A stretch of DNA of 64,000 nt from Glebionis coronaria (Eukaryota; Streptophyta; Magnoliopsida; Asterales; Asteraceae): contig CM046874.1 of assembly GCA_025667525.1 (NCBI GenBank), positions 280,362,380-280,426,379 on the forward strand, given 5' to 3'. The notes below the pieces were generated by a model. That model worked only from the letters and a program-made list of their open reading frames with translations, was not told the origin of the DNA and did no database searches. Shown in pieces: positions 23,133-35,630 of the stretch (position 1 is the first letter of the stretch; each line of letters begins with the position of its first letter). Position numbers and translations under genes: made by a program.

Positions 23133-26100
23133 TGATTGTGCTAAAATTACGTGTTTTAAGAAAAACAACGTAAAAGCGGTAAGTATTAGGTGTCGATTAA
23201 TGAATATCAAGCACTAATGACCCAAAGGTCTGTGAAAGTTCGTTTCCCAAGGAGGTTTATTTTGTGTGAAAAACTTTTATGATTTTGGATTAATATTTTG
23301 AGAAAGAAAAGATGAGAAAAGAGAATGACGGATACGAGAAAATTACACTACACGTACAAAACATAAAACCGTAAAAATAGACAAAATAAATATTTGCACT
23401 AAAAATTCCCAAAAAATTACCGAAATTTCTAAAAATCCAATTAGGGTTTACAAATGATCAAAACTTTTCCAAACCTATTATTTAATTAATATTTAATTTT
23501 TTAATGCTAATTAAAGCCCTAAAAATTAAATAAATTAATAAAAAGCCCAAATTATGATTTTTCAATTTGTAAAACTCTAAAATGACTTAATTAAAATAAA
23601 AAGTATTTTTGTAGAATTTAAAACTAATTAAAAAAATTTAAAATGATTAAAAACTAAAAATAAATATTAAAATAATATTAAAAGTTCAAAATTCATAAAA
23701 TTGTTTAAAAACTTGCAAACTAGTTTATTTTAACCTAATTAATGATGTTGAAATTACCAAAATACCCCTATTGGGCCCCCAAATGGGCTAAAAACAAAAT
23801 AGTCCAAAACTAATGGGCTTTTCATCCCAAAAATCAAAAGTGTCCAATAAGCTCCCAAAAAGCACAGTCAAACTCAAAATTTAATTTTAGACACAAAAGT
23901 CTAAAAGGCCCAAAAGCTGGTTTTGAGCTTATCACAGCTTAAAATGCCAAAAGCATGTTTTTAATGGGCCAATAAGTCCATTAAGCTATAAGCTGGTTCC
24001 ATAAGCTCTAATTCAACACACAACCTTGTTTTGGGATACTGAAGAGATCTGTAAAAAAGAAATTTTGAAAAATCTTAACCAAAAAGCTAGAAATAAGCAA
24101 AGTAAAAATCTACTAAAAGACAAAATAGTCGGGTTTCACTTCTAGGGGGTTTCAGAAGCTCTGGTTTGTTGCAAAAGCTAACAAATAAGCTAACTAAGAC
24201 GAATCAACAAAAAACACCAATAAGCCAAGTACAATAAGCTGTGGGATCTGATAAGCACTTCTTAAAAATGCAATAAGCTGATTTTCTAGTCAAAAGCTCT
24301 TTTTAAGATCTGATTCCTTCCAATTAAGCTTATTAGGTGTAATGATTGATGAAATGTACAAAAGTAAAGTTGTTGCATGTTTTGATAAGTTGAATGAGCC
24401 AATAAGCACTTTTGCTCTTGGTCAACGAAAGTCAAAGGTCACCAACTTTCACCAAAATTGCAGGGAATGATTATGGGATGGTATTAAGCTATTTTGAAGA
24501 TTTTGTGGAGGAAGCTTTTAGTTCAAAGACTGTTAATCAGACCAGCCAGTTAGCTAACTTGACTTGGTTTTGGCAAATATTAAGTTATAAGCCAGTTAGC
24601 CTATAAGCCAACAAATAAGCAAACCAAGTATCCAAATATACTCACAAGCAGCTCATAATGAAGTAAGAATAGCATGGCATAAAGGGTGCAAGCAATGTGG
24701 AGGTCAAAACTCAAGTGCCTTTTGTTGATGCAATTGTCACTTGTAGTGACTTTCAAGAGCTTGTAGCTTATCCAATAAGCTACCAAATCACACAACCAAA
24801 TACTGCAGAGATGCACACCAACTAGAACTATTCCCAAACCAAATTTCAGCCCTTAATTCCAACTTATGAACAAGTTATCCCTTTTGATGTGTTTGACCAA
24901 TTTCAAACCAATTATGACAGATTTTTCCAAAACTTGCAAATCCTTTTCCAAAGTTTGAGAGACTTAACGAATGACCAAAACTACTTCCAAAACACTTGTT
25001 TAGAGTAAACAAACCTTAAGAACAAAGGGCACAAGGCCAAAAGGCCTTTTGATCCCAAAATTCCAAACAACCTTGTTTTAGTACTTTTTCAAACAAACTT
25101 CTTATTTTAACAAGTAACCTACTGATTTTATGGATCCTAGAGGTCTACTAGATGACAACTAACAGATGTAAACAGTAAAACTAACAATTCAAACACAAGA
25201 ACTCAAAAATCACATAGCACTTAACATAGCAGATTTTCAACCAAAATTTATAAAAGAGAAAAGAGATAAGAGAGTGCACCTATCCTCTACAACTTCCTAG
25301 GACGACTCAGCAATGCTCCTTGGACCACTCTCAACAACTAGAGAGTGACCAAGGTCCTTGAACAAAGGAGAAGGTCTATTGATGGTTCAACAGCTGAACC
25401 TAGACCTCCTATCAATGGATCTTCAACACAAGAGAGCAAACAGCCTATCCAAAGGCTTAAAATCCTTAACAAGCATGATGTCAACAAGCTTGCAAGAGCT
25501 TAAGGCATTTGGTTAGCAGTTAGTACAAGTAATAAGCAAAGCAGGGGTATATCAAAATAGCAGGGGTATTAACCACCTTTCAAACACTTGTAAAAAATTT
25601 TCCAATGAAAATCCAAGCTAACCACTCAAGAACTAAGGTCTTGGGTAGCCAGTGAGTGGATATAAACACCTAGAATCCAAGGTATTCAACTAGTAAAGCC
25701 TTGAATCCTTGGATCAATACTGACTTCAAAAACCTTTTTGAAAAACTTGGAACCTTAACAAAATAAAATGTATCAAACATAAACCAACAAAACAACTTCA
25801 ATATGATTGTGGAACACAGATTCAAGCAACTAACACCAACTTCATTCAATATAAAGGAATTACAATTGCATAAATGTAAAATACTCAAACTTATATTGAT
25901 ATGAAAGGAATTACAAGTAGATTGCAAACAAAATGGAACACATGGACTCTCACAGGCTGAGGTCTCCTTTTATAGTGCTAATGGACTATTCTAGAATACA
26001 TAAACCCTAGCTAATGATTTCCAGAATTTCCCTTGGACGTTTTTGTGTGATGAGTTGTCCAAAATGATCTTGGTCGTTTGTTTTGACTTTGGGACCAAGT

Positions 26101-27023
26101 ATGAAGCTTAAAGCGTTTATCTTGCCATGTTGGATGTCTTGGAGGTTAAGTTGTTCTCTGATTGGTTGAAAGGGAATTGGGAGTGGGGTCCATGTTGATG
26201 GGATGGTTGATGTGAGGCGTGGGATGGGTTCGTGTGAGGTTGAATCACACGTGGGTGTAGGTAATTGGATTTTACCCCTTGGTTTAAGTGAGGTAAAATC
26301 CGGGGATGATAGGTGAATAGTGGTAATTTTTGATCCGAAAAAGGTGGGTGTTTGTTGTTTGGCGCGTGTTATGGATATTTGAATGTTTCAGTTGGCAATA
26401 GTAGTCCTTGTTCTTTGGAAAAAAATGCAAACAAAGTATTTTTCATACACAAACCCGTTTTCCTTTGTTATAGAAGTTTGGACTTTTATACTTTGGCCAC
26501 AAAACTTAATAACAAGGATGATAAGGACTTGTTTTGAACTTTTCTTGATTTTTCAAGGACTGATCTTGTACATTCTTGAACTTTGAAGGTCTTCTATGTA
26601 TGTTTGACATTGAGGAGGAACATTGTTGACAAATCTTCAATTTTGAGGGACTAAACTTGTCAATTCTTCAATGTTAAGGGACCTTTTTGTAATTTTGACA
26701 AACTTATGGGACCAAACTTGTAATTATGAATATACAAGGGTATTAAGTAACATTTCTTATTTGATGAGGGATCATTCTTGAAAATCTTCAATACTTCAAG
26801 GTCTTTTCTTTGGAAATTCATAACTAGGGCCCGGTTCAATGTGCGGCTTCGTTTCTCGTGTTCGTTTTTCCTTGTTTCTTGTGATCTTTTGTCCTTTTCA
26901 CGATATCCATACCTAAAATACACAAGTAACAAACACAAGCATAATATATGGTATATCAATGACATTTTATGTATTTAAAGCCCGAAAAGAACGATGAGAT
27001 CATGTATAAATGCCATCTCATCA
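23133..27023 (-). repeat. 5' LTR of Athila-A (3891 bp)
   Basis: On the minus strand it starts TGATGAGATGGC and ends CACAATCA, with the 4-bp inverted ends TGAT/ATCA shared by Athila-B. The inner end abuts the primer site. The outer end meets SIRE-like D sequence. The LTR is unusually long and has no credible gene. The 24000-24650 stretch is crowded with the heptamer AATAAGC (GCTTATT in the sense strand). Confidence 0.92.
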
Positions 27024-27608
27024 CTTTGCTAGTAGCTCCCCCTTGGTGCTTACTCCCCCTTGCTTTGGGCACCAAGTGAATGAGCTAAGGTGACATGCTA
27101 CACAAAGGTTATAAGAAAGAAAAGAAATGACAATGTATATATGTGCACTACCTACTAAATAACTTGAGAGGGAGAAGGAAAAGAAATCTCAAATTAGAAG
27201 TAAGTATTTGCTAAGTATGTCCAAAGAGTGTGTGTTGACAACATCATAGTTCAACTGGTGGAATAAAGAAAGAAAACAAACATCCAAACCAATCAAAGAT
27301 GATTAAAATGTCAAGGTGTTAAAATTTAGAATTTATGGAATCACCCATAATTAATTGTATGTTTTAACCATGATCAACTCTTTAACAAATGTGTGAAAAA
27401 GAATTATCAGGAAATGGATAACTCACATAACATTCATATTACACAAACATGAAAGAACATACAAGAGAAATATTCATACACACAATATGAATATTTAAAG
27501 CAAAAAATATAGAAAATAAACCACAAAGCATAAACTACTCTAATAGTGATAATCTTCCAAGATTGCTTAAGTTTTATTGACTCAAACAACTAAAGTACAA
27601 AATGTGCC

Positions 27609-28175
27609 TTAGTTGGAAAAGAAAGACGACGAAGTATCATTCGAAGTTCTGTTCACGTGAACGAAAACTTTGAGAGGAGGTCGAGTGAGGAGGAATTCAA
27701 GGAAATTTAGCTTGTCATAAATATGAGCAAGTTCAATTTTTTGAAACCGACAACAAGCACACGAGGAACCATGATGCAAAACAAAGTCGTTAGATGGGGG
27801 AGGTCCATCAAAATGATAGTTTGGTGGAGAGGGAGATAATGGATAAGAGATGTTCTCACAATGCCTAGTGAGATTTTGGAAAGGAGATAGGTCATTGAGT
27901 TGTGGAGAGTTGAAAGGTTTAGGTGGTGGTGGAAGAATTTCCTTTTCTCTGGTAATTGGATTTATAGAGTAAGTCTCATTCCAATATTTAATCGGAGAGA
28001 AAGAAGAATTCTTGGAGGATTTTGGAGAAGAGGAATCATGAGGATTCTCGTTCTTCTTGATCCAAACATGTTGAACCGAGATTTTTGGTTTCTTTGAAAG
28101 CTTAGGAGAAGAAGCTTTAGGTTGAGAAGATTGTGACAAAGAAATGTCAAGGTTAGGAATGGAAGAGTTAGGCAT
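27609..28175 (-). CDS. ORF c of element D: Ser/Pro-rich protein with HGxxCxCC motif, unknown function
   Basis: 188 codons, uninterrupted. The first 90 residues are Ser-, Pro- and Lys-rich and look disordered. A Pro-rich middle is followed by HGSSCACC near residue 135 and then a Leu-rich amphipathic stretch. I do not recognise a known domain. The HGxxCxCC motif followed by a helix is shared with ORF b just upstream (28878-29513), so the two look like diverged duplicates. A Cys cluster of this form could bind metal or be lipid-modified, but that is a guess. A GC-rich palindromic module lies 181 nt upstream of the ATG. The copy in D' (56887-57573) is frameshifted. Confidence 0.6.
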   Translation of the reverse strand: MPNSSIPNLDISLSQSSQPKASSPKLSKKPKISVQHVWIKKNENPHDSSSPKSSKNSSFSPIKYWNETYSINPITREKEILPPPPKPFNSPQLNDLSPFQNLTRHCENISYPLSPSPPNYHFDGPPPSNDFVLHHGSSCACCRFQKIELAHIYDKLNFLEFLLTRPPLKVFVHVNRTSNDTSSSFFSN

Positions 28176-28355
28176 TATGAGGCATGAAGATAAGAACTCC
28201 CAAAAGAGAAGAATTTAAAGGAAGTAGACAAGGCAAAAGATTTGAAATGTAAACAAAAGGTTTTAGGGAATGTTTAGCCAAATTGGGTAAACAAAGAATC
28301 TTATCCAAGACAGTGGTCAAAGAAGAAAGACCAAAAATAAGCCAAAAGTGGCTTT

Positions 28356-28429
28356 CGCGTACGCGGTTCCTTAAAGGAGCCCGCGGTTCCACATCGATAT
28401 GGAGCCGCCTAATAGCTAAGGAGCCGCGT
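28356..28429 (-). promoter_or_regulatory. GC-rich four-armed palindromic module upstream of ORF c (D)
   Basis: Arms GCGGTTCC at 28363 and 28383, then GGAGCCGC at 28401 and 28420: two direct arms followed by two inverted arms, spaced 20, 18 and 19 bases, around an ATCGAT centre. The surrounding DNA is AT-rich. The same geometry occurs at 29751, 55848 and 57732. The function is unknown; hairpin or protein-binding roles both fit. Confidence 0.8.
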
Positions 28430-28877
28430 CCAGTGCACTTCAAACCATGATTTTCAAAAGATTTGAAGAAAAATATGACTATTTCAAAATTTTGTAAATC
28501 TTGGATTTTTACCTCTTTTAGCACTAGAGTATGTTAGGGTTGCATAAAAGCAACACATTCACAAAGAATGTCTTGACAAAGGGTGACAAAATATTTAGAT
28601 AACATTTTGATCCAATTTTAAGTCAAGTTTTTATAGGTTGTGATAGATTTAGGTTTAATTTTAAATAAATTGAAGTTGATTAATGTGACCACATAGGTTA
28701 AAACACATAAAATTAAATCCATAGATCATCTTCATGAAAAACTCATGAAGGAAAGGAAATACAAGAAAGGAAAACAACAACTAACTAATACAAAGTTAGC
28801 TTAAACTAGGTCTTGAATGCTTAGTCTTCTTTGGCTTGACCTTCTTTTTAAAGACATTTGATTTTGAAAAACATCAT

Positions 28878-29513
28878 TCATCTCCTAGGAGGAGGAGGCA
28901 TGGAGAACAAGGTAAGAAAGAAATCATGCAACCTCCTATGAAGACCAAGCATCTCCAACCTTAGGTTTTGAATGATGTAGTTGTTATAAAGACAACAAAG
29001 GCAATTGGCACCATGGGCTTCTAGAAAACCAAAGAAGTAAGGATCACCAATGAAGTGAGGGATAGGAATGCCCAAAATGGGAGCACTAGTGTTTGAGGGA
29101 GGAGGAGGTGGTGGAGGCATAATGTCCAAGGGTGATATGGGTGAGATGGGAGAATCTGGTGGAGTGAAAAGAGAGGTAACCAAAGGCTTAAGGACAAAGG
29201 GAATGCTTTGTAGAGGTTGAGTTTGAGTATTCCCATCAAAGGGAGGACTAGTAGTGAATGGAGAGGAAAGCTCATTCATTCTTGATTGGAATGAAGAGGA
29301 GGTAGAACCATGTGAATGGTTAGTACCATGAGTTGAGTTGGTTTTGCATGGAGCAAGGGGTGGTGAAGGTGATGAGTAAATGAGAATAAGAGAAATATCA
29401 TTTTTGGGAGTGTGAAAGGATGAAGAACCAATATTAGGTAACTTAATCTTGATTTTAAGGTTTCTTTTGGAAGAGGAAATTTTGGAAGAGGTGGATGTTC
29501 TAGTGGACACCAT
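28878..29513 (-). CDS. ORF b of element D: basic/Pro-rich protein with HGxxCxCC motif, unknown function
   Basis: 211 codons, uninterrupted. It has a Ser/Thr-rich start, a basic patch (about residues 17-26), Ser/Pro-rich segments, a short poly-Pro run (about residue 135), HGANCLCC near residue 167 and a helical C-terminus ending in Pro and Arg. The D' homologue (58254-58982) is also open and keeps the N-terminus, the 'APCKT' and 'SRMNELSSPFT' segments and the whole C-terminal 45 residues. The middle differs by repeat expansion. I know no characterised family with this layout. It sits in the position, between pol and 3' LTR, where SIRE elements carry an env-like gene, but no signal peptide or membrane span is visible. 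Confidence 0.65.
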   Translation of the reverse strand: MVSTRTSTSSKISSSKRNLKIKIKLPNIGSSSFHTPKNDISLILIYSSPSPPLAPCKTNSTHGTNHSHGSTSSSFQSRMNELSSPFTTSPPFDGNTQTQPLQSIPFVLKPLVTSLFTPPDSPISPISPLDIMPPPPPPPSNTSAPILGIPIPHFIGDPYFFGFLEAHGANCLCCLYNNYIIQNLRLEMLGLHRRLHDFFLTLFSMPPPPRR

Positions 29514-29749
29514 GGTTGTATGTTAAGGTTTAGAGAAGAGTTGAAGGGGTGAAGAAAACAATCAACAAGAGAGGGTTTAAGAAGAGAAGGGAATGATCTA
29601 AAATAGTAATGGGTTAAAATCATTTTAGGTGAATAATGAAATTAGGTAGACTAGTTTAGGAAAGTGCAGGTTTTTGCAAAAAAAATTATCAAAGTTCACA
29701 CAGATTAAGGAAAACAGTGTAAAGCAAAGATTCTGTCGAAACAGTGGCT

Positions 29750-29816
29750 GGCGGTTCCTTATGTAGGGCCGCGGTTCGATGTCGATAAAGAACCGCGGTG
29801 ATGATAAAGAACCGCC
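29750..29816 (-). promoter_or_regulatory. GC-rich four-armed palindromic module upstream of ORF b (D)
   Basis: Arms at 29751 and 29771 (GCGGTTCC/GCGGTTCG) and inverted arms at 29789 and 29808 (AGAACCGC), with spacing 20, 18 and 19, the same as at 28356. It lies 237 nt upstream of the ORF b start; the D' equivalent is 235 nt upstream. Confidence 0.8.
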
Positions 29817-29883
29817 ACCAGGGGGTTCGAAAAATGTCACTTCCTGAAACATTTGCTAGCCCAGATTTTATACCAAGGTTTAT

Positions 29884-32463
29884 TGTAATAACCTGAAACC
29901 GAGGTCATTGCTTAATCTCACACTACGACTATTTTTGAAATTTTTTATGAGTTTGAATGATTTATATTTTTGGAGGTTTAAGTTTAAACCGATGTTAGGA
30001 GACTTATATTTTATATTTAATAAGTATAAGGAGTATTAGCAAGCGTGATGTCGATGGATGCCTAATATTTTACGTTTATTGTCGGTTGTTCGATGTTTGC
30101 CGTTTTTTATGTTTTCTTTTAAATGACATGTTAAGTCGAGTCGGGAGACGATATTATTATATTTGAGATACGTTTTAACTTTTGAGAAGTATTTTTATGA
30201 AACCCAAGCCTCGGGAATATTTTCAAAATCGACTAATAGTCATTTCCTGCTTTTTAGCTAACTATTTTCATTTTGGTCCGCAACTATCACAAATTGACAA
30301 GAAAGGTCCCTCCACCACTATATAAAAGCCTAATTTTCCACCTAATTTCACATAGTTAACACATAAACTAGAAAATCTTTCCTTCTCTCCTTTTTCTTTT
30401 CATGTCGTCACCCCCTAGCCCATTCAATCAATTTTCATCCAAATTTTAAGCTTGATCTAAGCGAAACCAACACAAGTCCCATCCTTAGAATTCAAAGGAG
30501 CACATTTTGGTACTAATTTTTGTTACATGCATGGAGTTTCATTTTTTTAGGGTTGGTAGGTCAAGATTATGATCATGCATGTGATTTTGGCGATGATCAA
30601 GAGATTATCATGCTAGTTTTCCATTAAAAACATGTTTTTAATTTTGGGTTTTTGATTTTGAGGATGATACAAGTGTTATATATGAGTTATGTTGTTATTA
30701 GAGTTATGGGATGATGATAAAAATGGTTGGTTTTGGTTAAAAACATGATTTCATGCAAGTTTTTGAAGGGTAATTTAGATCAGTAGGAAAAAGGGTATTT
30801 TTGGGTACCTTATGATTTTATTAAGGCTTAACTAATAGCATAGGGTTGTATAGAATCCGATTAGCTTCGATTTGATATAAACTAGAGCTTCTAGCTCCAA
30901 ACAAGCGATAAGTTATGATAGTTTGATTATTCGTGTACTGGGAGACGAGTATCGGCACGACATATAGTTGTTGACGATATTTGGATCGAATCCCGGGGAC
31001 TATAGAATAAGTTTTAAAATGAGTCAAGGACTGATGAAAAAGTATAAACCCTAGAGGGTGTGTCTATTTTTAAACCTAAGTATCGGTTTTGTAAATGGAG
31101 TCGTTTATAGAAGTTAAAACAGTTATATGAGTCGATAACGTAAAACTGTCCGATTTTTGTAGTTCAAAGATGAGTCGGGCAGGGAACTTTAAAAGTAAAG
31201 TCATTTGATACACTTGTTAGAGGACTTTCTATAGATAGTAACTTAGTTCCTCGAGTCGTTTCATAAACGTTTGACGAGTCTAAGTGGGGTAAATGAGCTA
31301 GTACATTTGGTATGTGCCGACAGATTTTGTTGAGAGTATAGAATGATAAAGTAGATGTGTAGAAGAGTGTAATAGTATTACTTGTATCATTTTCTCTCGA
31401 GTTTGTCGTGATTTTATGAGTTTGAGTTTTATATTCTTATGTATGGTTTATTTCTCAAGGCATTATTAATGAACGCGCCTTATTTGATAGGTAGCGGTGA
31501 GTCTGTAGGTCTCTTATACTAAGGTGAGTCTGTAGCCTCGCTTTTCATGCTAGCTAATAAATGTTTTATTACCCGCGAAGGGGATACATGTTATTTGAAA
31601 ATAAATGAACACAAGTCATGATTAATTGTTTGGACCCGAATGTTGCCTATGTTGCCTTGCATTGTATTGAGTACCTTGTTGCTAAAGACCCTAAATTCAT
31701 GAACCGTTAACTATGTTCTAACTTGATGTTGTGAGTTGGGAATAGCCGCTTATTCAAATGATAGTACTATTGGGTTGACCATCCTATCTGAGACTAGGGC
31801 ATTACGTTGAGTAACCTCTGGGAAGGATAATTTACAAGAATGAGATTTGGGTATATATCTAGCAACTAATACCCTAGAGGGGCAATGGTTTTATCTAGTC
31901 ATGCTGGTATTTGGCGTGGGTGACTAATTGGTTAAGGTGTCGGTGTCATGAGCTTAAATACAATGAGTTGCCTTGAAATAGATTGTGTGCACGACAATTC
32001 TATAAATGATTATGATTGATTTTCTTTTTATGTTCAAATGTGATTTGCTAAACCTATGGACTTGTTCAACATTATTGTTGACTCGTTTAAGCATGTGTTT
32101 TAGGTAATCAAAAGTGATTAATGGCGGAGCTTTGATGTGGATGTTGTGGGTTGGCTTTTGAAGTCTGTTGGTCTAAAACAATTTCTATCCTTGTACTGTT
32201 GAACAATTTGTTAAATGTTTATGTACTGTATTGAAACTTGTTGGTTTGCTGGTCGAGATCCGTGGGGACTAAACACTTTACTCTGGTGTCGTTTTAGTAC
32301 ATTATGGGATGAAATTATGTTTTAGACATTATGTGAAATCTTGTTTATATTTTATGTGTAAACGTCTCTCTTTTGAGTCGTTCAATATACCATGTGTGAT
32401 GATACTTGTGTTGAGCACCCAATTGTGTATTTTCGTTGCGCAATGTGAATTGGGGGTGCTAAA
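29884..32463 (+). repeat. 5' LTR of Tekay-B (2580 bp)
   Basis: Starts TGTAATAACC (TGTGATAACC in the 3' copy) and ends near GGGGGTGCTAAA, apparently a mutated GGTGTTACA-type end. It has no gene. Parts match the solo LTR 5459-8243. A TATA box is at 30319-30327. Confidence 0.88.
30319..30327 (+). promoter_or_regulatory. TATA box of the Tekay-B LTR
   Basis: TATATAAAA after a CACCAC stretch. In the 3' LTR the matching site is altered to AATATAAAA (39096-39104). Transcription would start near 30350. Confidence 0.6.
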
Positions 32464-32466
32464 GAT

Positions 32467-32480
32467 TGGTAATCAGAGCC
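32467..32480 (+). other. Primer-binding site of Tekay-B, iMet type with one inserted A
   Basis: TGGTAATCAGAGCC, differing from the standard site by a single extra A. This would weaken priming and fits an old copy. Confidence 0.8.
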
Positions 32481-32868
32481 ACAAGTTATAGAGAACTAGG
32501 TCGATTTTAAAATTGTCCTAAACTATAACATTGGTGTTGAAAGTATTTATTTTCCAAAAGCACACAACTTCTCTGCAACGCTCCGGTAAGATCACTTTTA
32601 GTTTTGTTTTGCATTATAGATGTATCCCTTAGAACTGAAATGATTTCCCAAGTATTTATTAAGTAAATACTATGATATTGTATCGAGGTTATTGAAAGTG
32701 CGCTGAGTGCTTGTCATTATCATATTTTATTTTTGCGAGCATTGCATAAACATCATTTGCATTGTATTGCATATCATGGGTTACGTATAACATTTGCAAT
32801 GGATGAGCATTGCATATTAATTTTCAACGATGACCTTAAGTATCCTTGAACCCTTGTAATTGTAGAAA

Positions 32869-33714
32869 ATGGCTGATATACCACGTGAGGATGATTGGAT
32901 TGAGATGAATGATATACTAGAAGGGGAGGAAGTAGATAACTTTGGTGCTAGTGATGATGCAAAGCCCTATGAATATCTGGATGATGGAATTGCTCCTACT
33001 GCAGTTGGACAGACTGAACCCAAAGTGATTCAAGGTAGTTATGTTCCGAGAGCTAATGTGGTGCCACCGACTGTTCAGGATTGTCAGCAACCTGTTGTAC
33101 GTTCTTCTATGCCTACTTGTGATAGTTATTTAAGTGGGTTGCGTAGGGTTTCCCGTGTTAGGAACGATTTCTCTGCTGAGTCCAGTAATGTTGCTAGTTC
33201 CTCATCTATCCATGATGATATTGCTAAGGTGTACTGTCCAGGTCCTAGATCATATGATGATATTTACTTGTTTCTTAAAAAGTTTGATAGTTCTCTGTTT
33301 GAAAGGTATGTAGTTGAAACCCGAGTAATCAAAAGGTTTAAGCAGAACGAAAGGCAGCTTGACAGGTTTGTTTCTAGTGTGAGAAGGTCAGAGTATGTGA
33401 GAGCAAGGGAAATAGATGAAGTTGCTAGTCTGTGTGCTATGGTGTTGAATTTGAGTGTGCAATTTGAAAGGTTTCGTGAGGAGCAAGAAAGGAATACAAG
33501 GGTAAATGTGCGGGACTTGCCAATGGGGTCTTTTCCAAGTCAGGGTATGGTAATCAGGGATGTGCCAAGTCATGTTTAAGCTCACGTGTTGGTGAAGCCG
33601 TGTGAAGGAACCAGTCGGAAAGGAAAGGAAAAAGTGGAAGAAGACTCTAAGGAGGATGACAGCACCAGTGATGAAGAGCCAATGTACAAGAAGCTGCGGG
33701 GATCACATGTTTAG
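32869..33714 (+). pseudogene. Tekay-B extra ORF between primer site and gag, unknown function
   Basis: An ATG at 32869 opens 236 codons to a TAA at 33577. The same frame then continues for 44 more codons to a TAG at 33712, ending in an acidic DSxSDEEP tail after a basic stretch, so the original protein was probably about 281 residues. The start is acidic, the middle Ser-rich, and residues about 140-215 are charged and helical (coiled-coil-like). It is not gag: gag with its capsid and zinc knuckles follows at 34143. I do not recognise the family. Tekay elements are not normally described with a gene here. Confidence 0.55.
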
Positions 33715-34142
33715 TTTCTTTATGTTGTTTTTATTAGCCTTGTTGTAATAGAACTTAAGTAGATTGCTACAGTAGTTTGTGATAAAACTTAATGACTTTT
33801 AAGTTTGTCGTGATGAAGGGTTGTAGTGACATTACTTGTCATAATTTTGTGGAAATTTTCCAATGCAATCCAAATTACCTTCATGACCTATGATTTGTCT
33901 TTTAGTTCTTTTGTGATTTGGTTGATGATTCATTGTAGACTGTGTTATTTATGCATGTAGTATCCATGATACGTCTTGATAAAGAAATCCTTCTTCTTAT
34001 CTTGATATGAATACTTACTTGTTCTTTTCTTCTATGATGACACAAGAAGGAGTTGGGAGGCATTTTTCTGCCATTACTGAATTGTTGTTTGATTAATTCC
34101 CTAACCGTGCTGCCAAAATTGACAATTGCTATTGTGAGTACT
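33715..34142 (+). other. Spacer between extra ORF and gag in Tekay-B
   Basis: About 430 AT-rich bases with no gene seen. The gag frame may begin in the last 50 bases, but no start is convincing. Confidence 0.4.
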
Positions 34143-35630
34143 ATGATTGAGCAAGCTATTGCTAGAGCACTAGAAGTCGAACGTGCTGCGAGGAACTAGG
34201 AGACAGAGAATAGGAATGCTGCTGGTCAAGTTGGAGGGAATGCTACTAATCCAGTTGAAGGAAATGTTGATGAACCGGTTGGAGGAAATACTGCTAGTCA
34301 AGCAGTAGGTAATGTTGTTGCTCAGCAAGTTCAGAATGAATGTTCTTATGCTAGTTTCATGAGATGAGGACCTACCCAATTTCGTGGTACTAGTGGTGCC
34401 TTGGAGTTAAGAAGGTGGATTGAGAAGATTGAAAGTACTTTTGAAATCAGTGGATGTTCAGAAGCTAGTAAGGTGAAGTTTGTTGCCACTACTTTTCAGG
34501 ATGATACATTAAGTTGGTGGAATAGTCAGGTAGCTACTTTAGGTTTGGTTGAAGCTAATGCTAGAACATGGACTGTGACCAAAGGACTGTTAACTGCTAA
34601 GTTTTGTCCTGAGGAAGAGTTAGGTCAGTTGGAGGATGAGTTGAGGCATTTGGTGCTACGGAATAATGATATTGTAGCTTATACCAAGAGGTTTTCTAAT
34701 TTGTGTTTGTTGTGTCCTGATGCTTTTGCTGATGACCGTAAGAAGGTGAAACAGTATATCAGGCGTTTATCTAGTAATATCAAGGGAGAGACTACTTCGT
34801 CGAAACCCAAGACTTTTGATGAAGCTGTTCAGATGGCTCATGCTTTAGTGGATGTTAAGCTGTAGGATCGAAAGGATAGTATTGCTGATGGAAACAAGAG
34901 GAAGTGGGAAGCTGCACACTCAAACCAAGGGCAGAATAGAGGAGGTTATCATAACAATAATAACCAAGGACCGAATAGGAATCAACAATATAACTTTAAG
35001 AGGAATGATGGTGTCCGTACTGCTACTGGACCCTAAGGAAACAAAGAGAACTTGAAGTGTGGTCGATGCAGTCTGTATCATGTTGGGAATTGTCCACCTG
35101 CTTGCAACAAGTGTAGGAAGGCCGGACATAAAATGGCAGATTGTAGGAACAAGGGATTCGCCAATGTTGTCAAGGTGGTTAATTGTTTTGTATGTGGAGG
35201 CCGTGGACATAAGCAAGGAAACTATCCGAGGGTTGGCACTCGACAAGGAGGCAATGTTGCTGCTGTTGCTGCTGGGACTGCTGCTCCAGCCTATGTCGCG
35301 AGCGATGCTGACAAACCTCAAGGGCCAAATATGGTGACTGGTACGTTCTTACTTGATGCTTGTTATGCTAGTGTGTTATTTGATTCTAGATTCGATAGAT
35401 GTTTCGTAGATGTTAGATTCAGACAGTTATTAGATAGAGAACCAGTAAGATTGACAACTAGTTATAATATGGAGTTAGCTGATGGTAAGGTTGTTAGCAC
35501 TAATTCTATACTGAAAGGTTTTTCCTTGAAGTTATGGAATTATGTGTTTAGTATTGATTTGATGCCCACAGAATTAGGATCTTTTAACATGATTATTGGT
35601 ATGGATGGTGAGTTGCGAATGATGCAGTGA
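34143..35630 (+). pseudogene. gag: Tekay-B gag and aspartic protease, one frame with four stops
   Basis: One frame runs from an ATG at 34143 to 35630, interrupted by stops near 34197, 34365, 34863 and 35034. The capsid part (34401-34865) has 'RRWIEKIESTFEISGC', 'TLSWWNSQV' and a helical end. The nucleocapsid has a CX2CX3H-type finger, a complete CX2CX4HX4C knuckle ('CNKCRKAGHKMADC') and a third knuckle whose last Cys is Tyr. The protease follows, but its active site reads FDSR in place of the DSG triad, so it is dead. Near 35610 the frame slips before the RT. Confidence 0.9.

Larger units (their letters stand above)
4798..27023 (-). mobile_element. Athila-A, Ty3/gypsy Athila-type element, interrupted three times
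   Basis: Reading leftwards: 5' LTR 23133-27023, Asp-type primer site 23112-23129, gag about 22400-21000, protease 20941-19701, RT start 19700-19162, [element N], RT remainder 9020-8660, RNase H 8650-8244, [solo LTR], RNase H remainder and integrase zinc domain 5458-4798, [copia G]. The uninterrupted homologue Athila-B (51518-54698) has all three target sites empty, which proves the order of events. The element was inserted into SIRE-like fragment D at 27023/27024; D' at 56437-56447 shows the empty site. CTTTG at 27024-27028 is the likely target duplication, with its partner outside the window. Confidence 0.9.
27024..29883 (-). mobile_element. SIRE-like element D, internal fragment (3' accessory region)
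   Basis: Collinear with D' 56442-59320, sharing two ORFs, their order and the GC-rich modules. No LTR is visible: the left side is cut by Athila-A and the right side by Tekay-B, with candidate duplication TTTAT at 29879-29883. D' carries both empty sites. The SIRE assignment rests on D', whose polypurine tract and LTR are visible. Confidence 0.8.
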
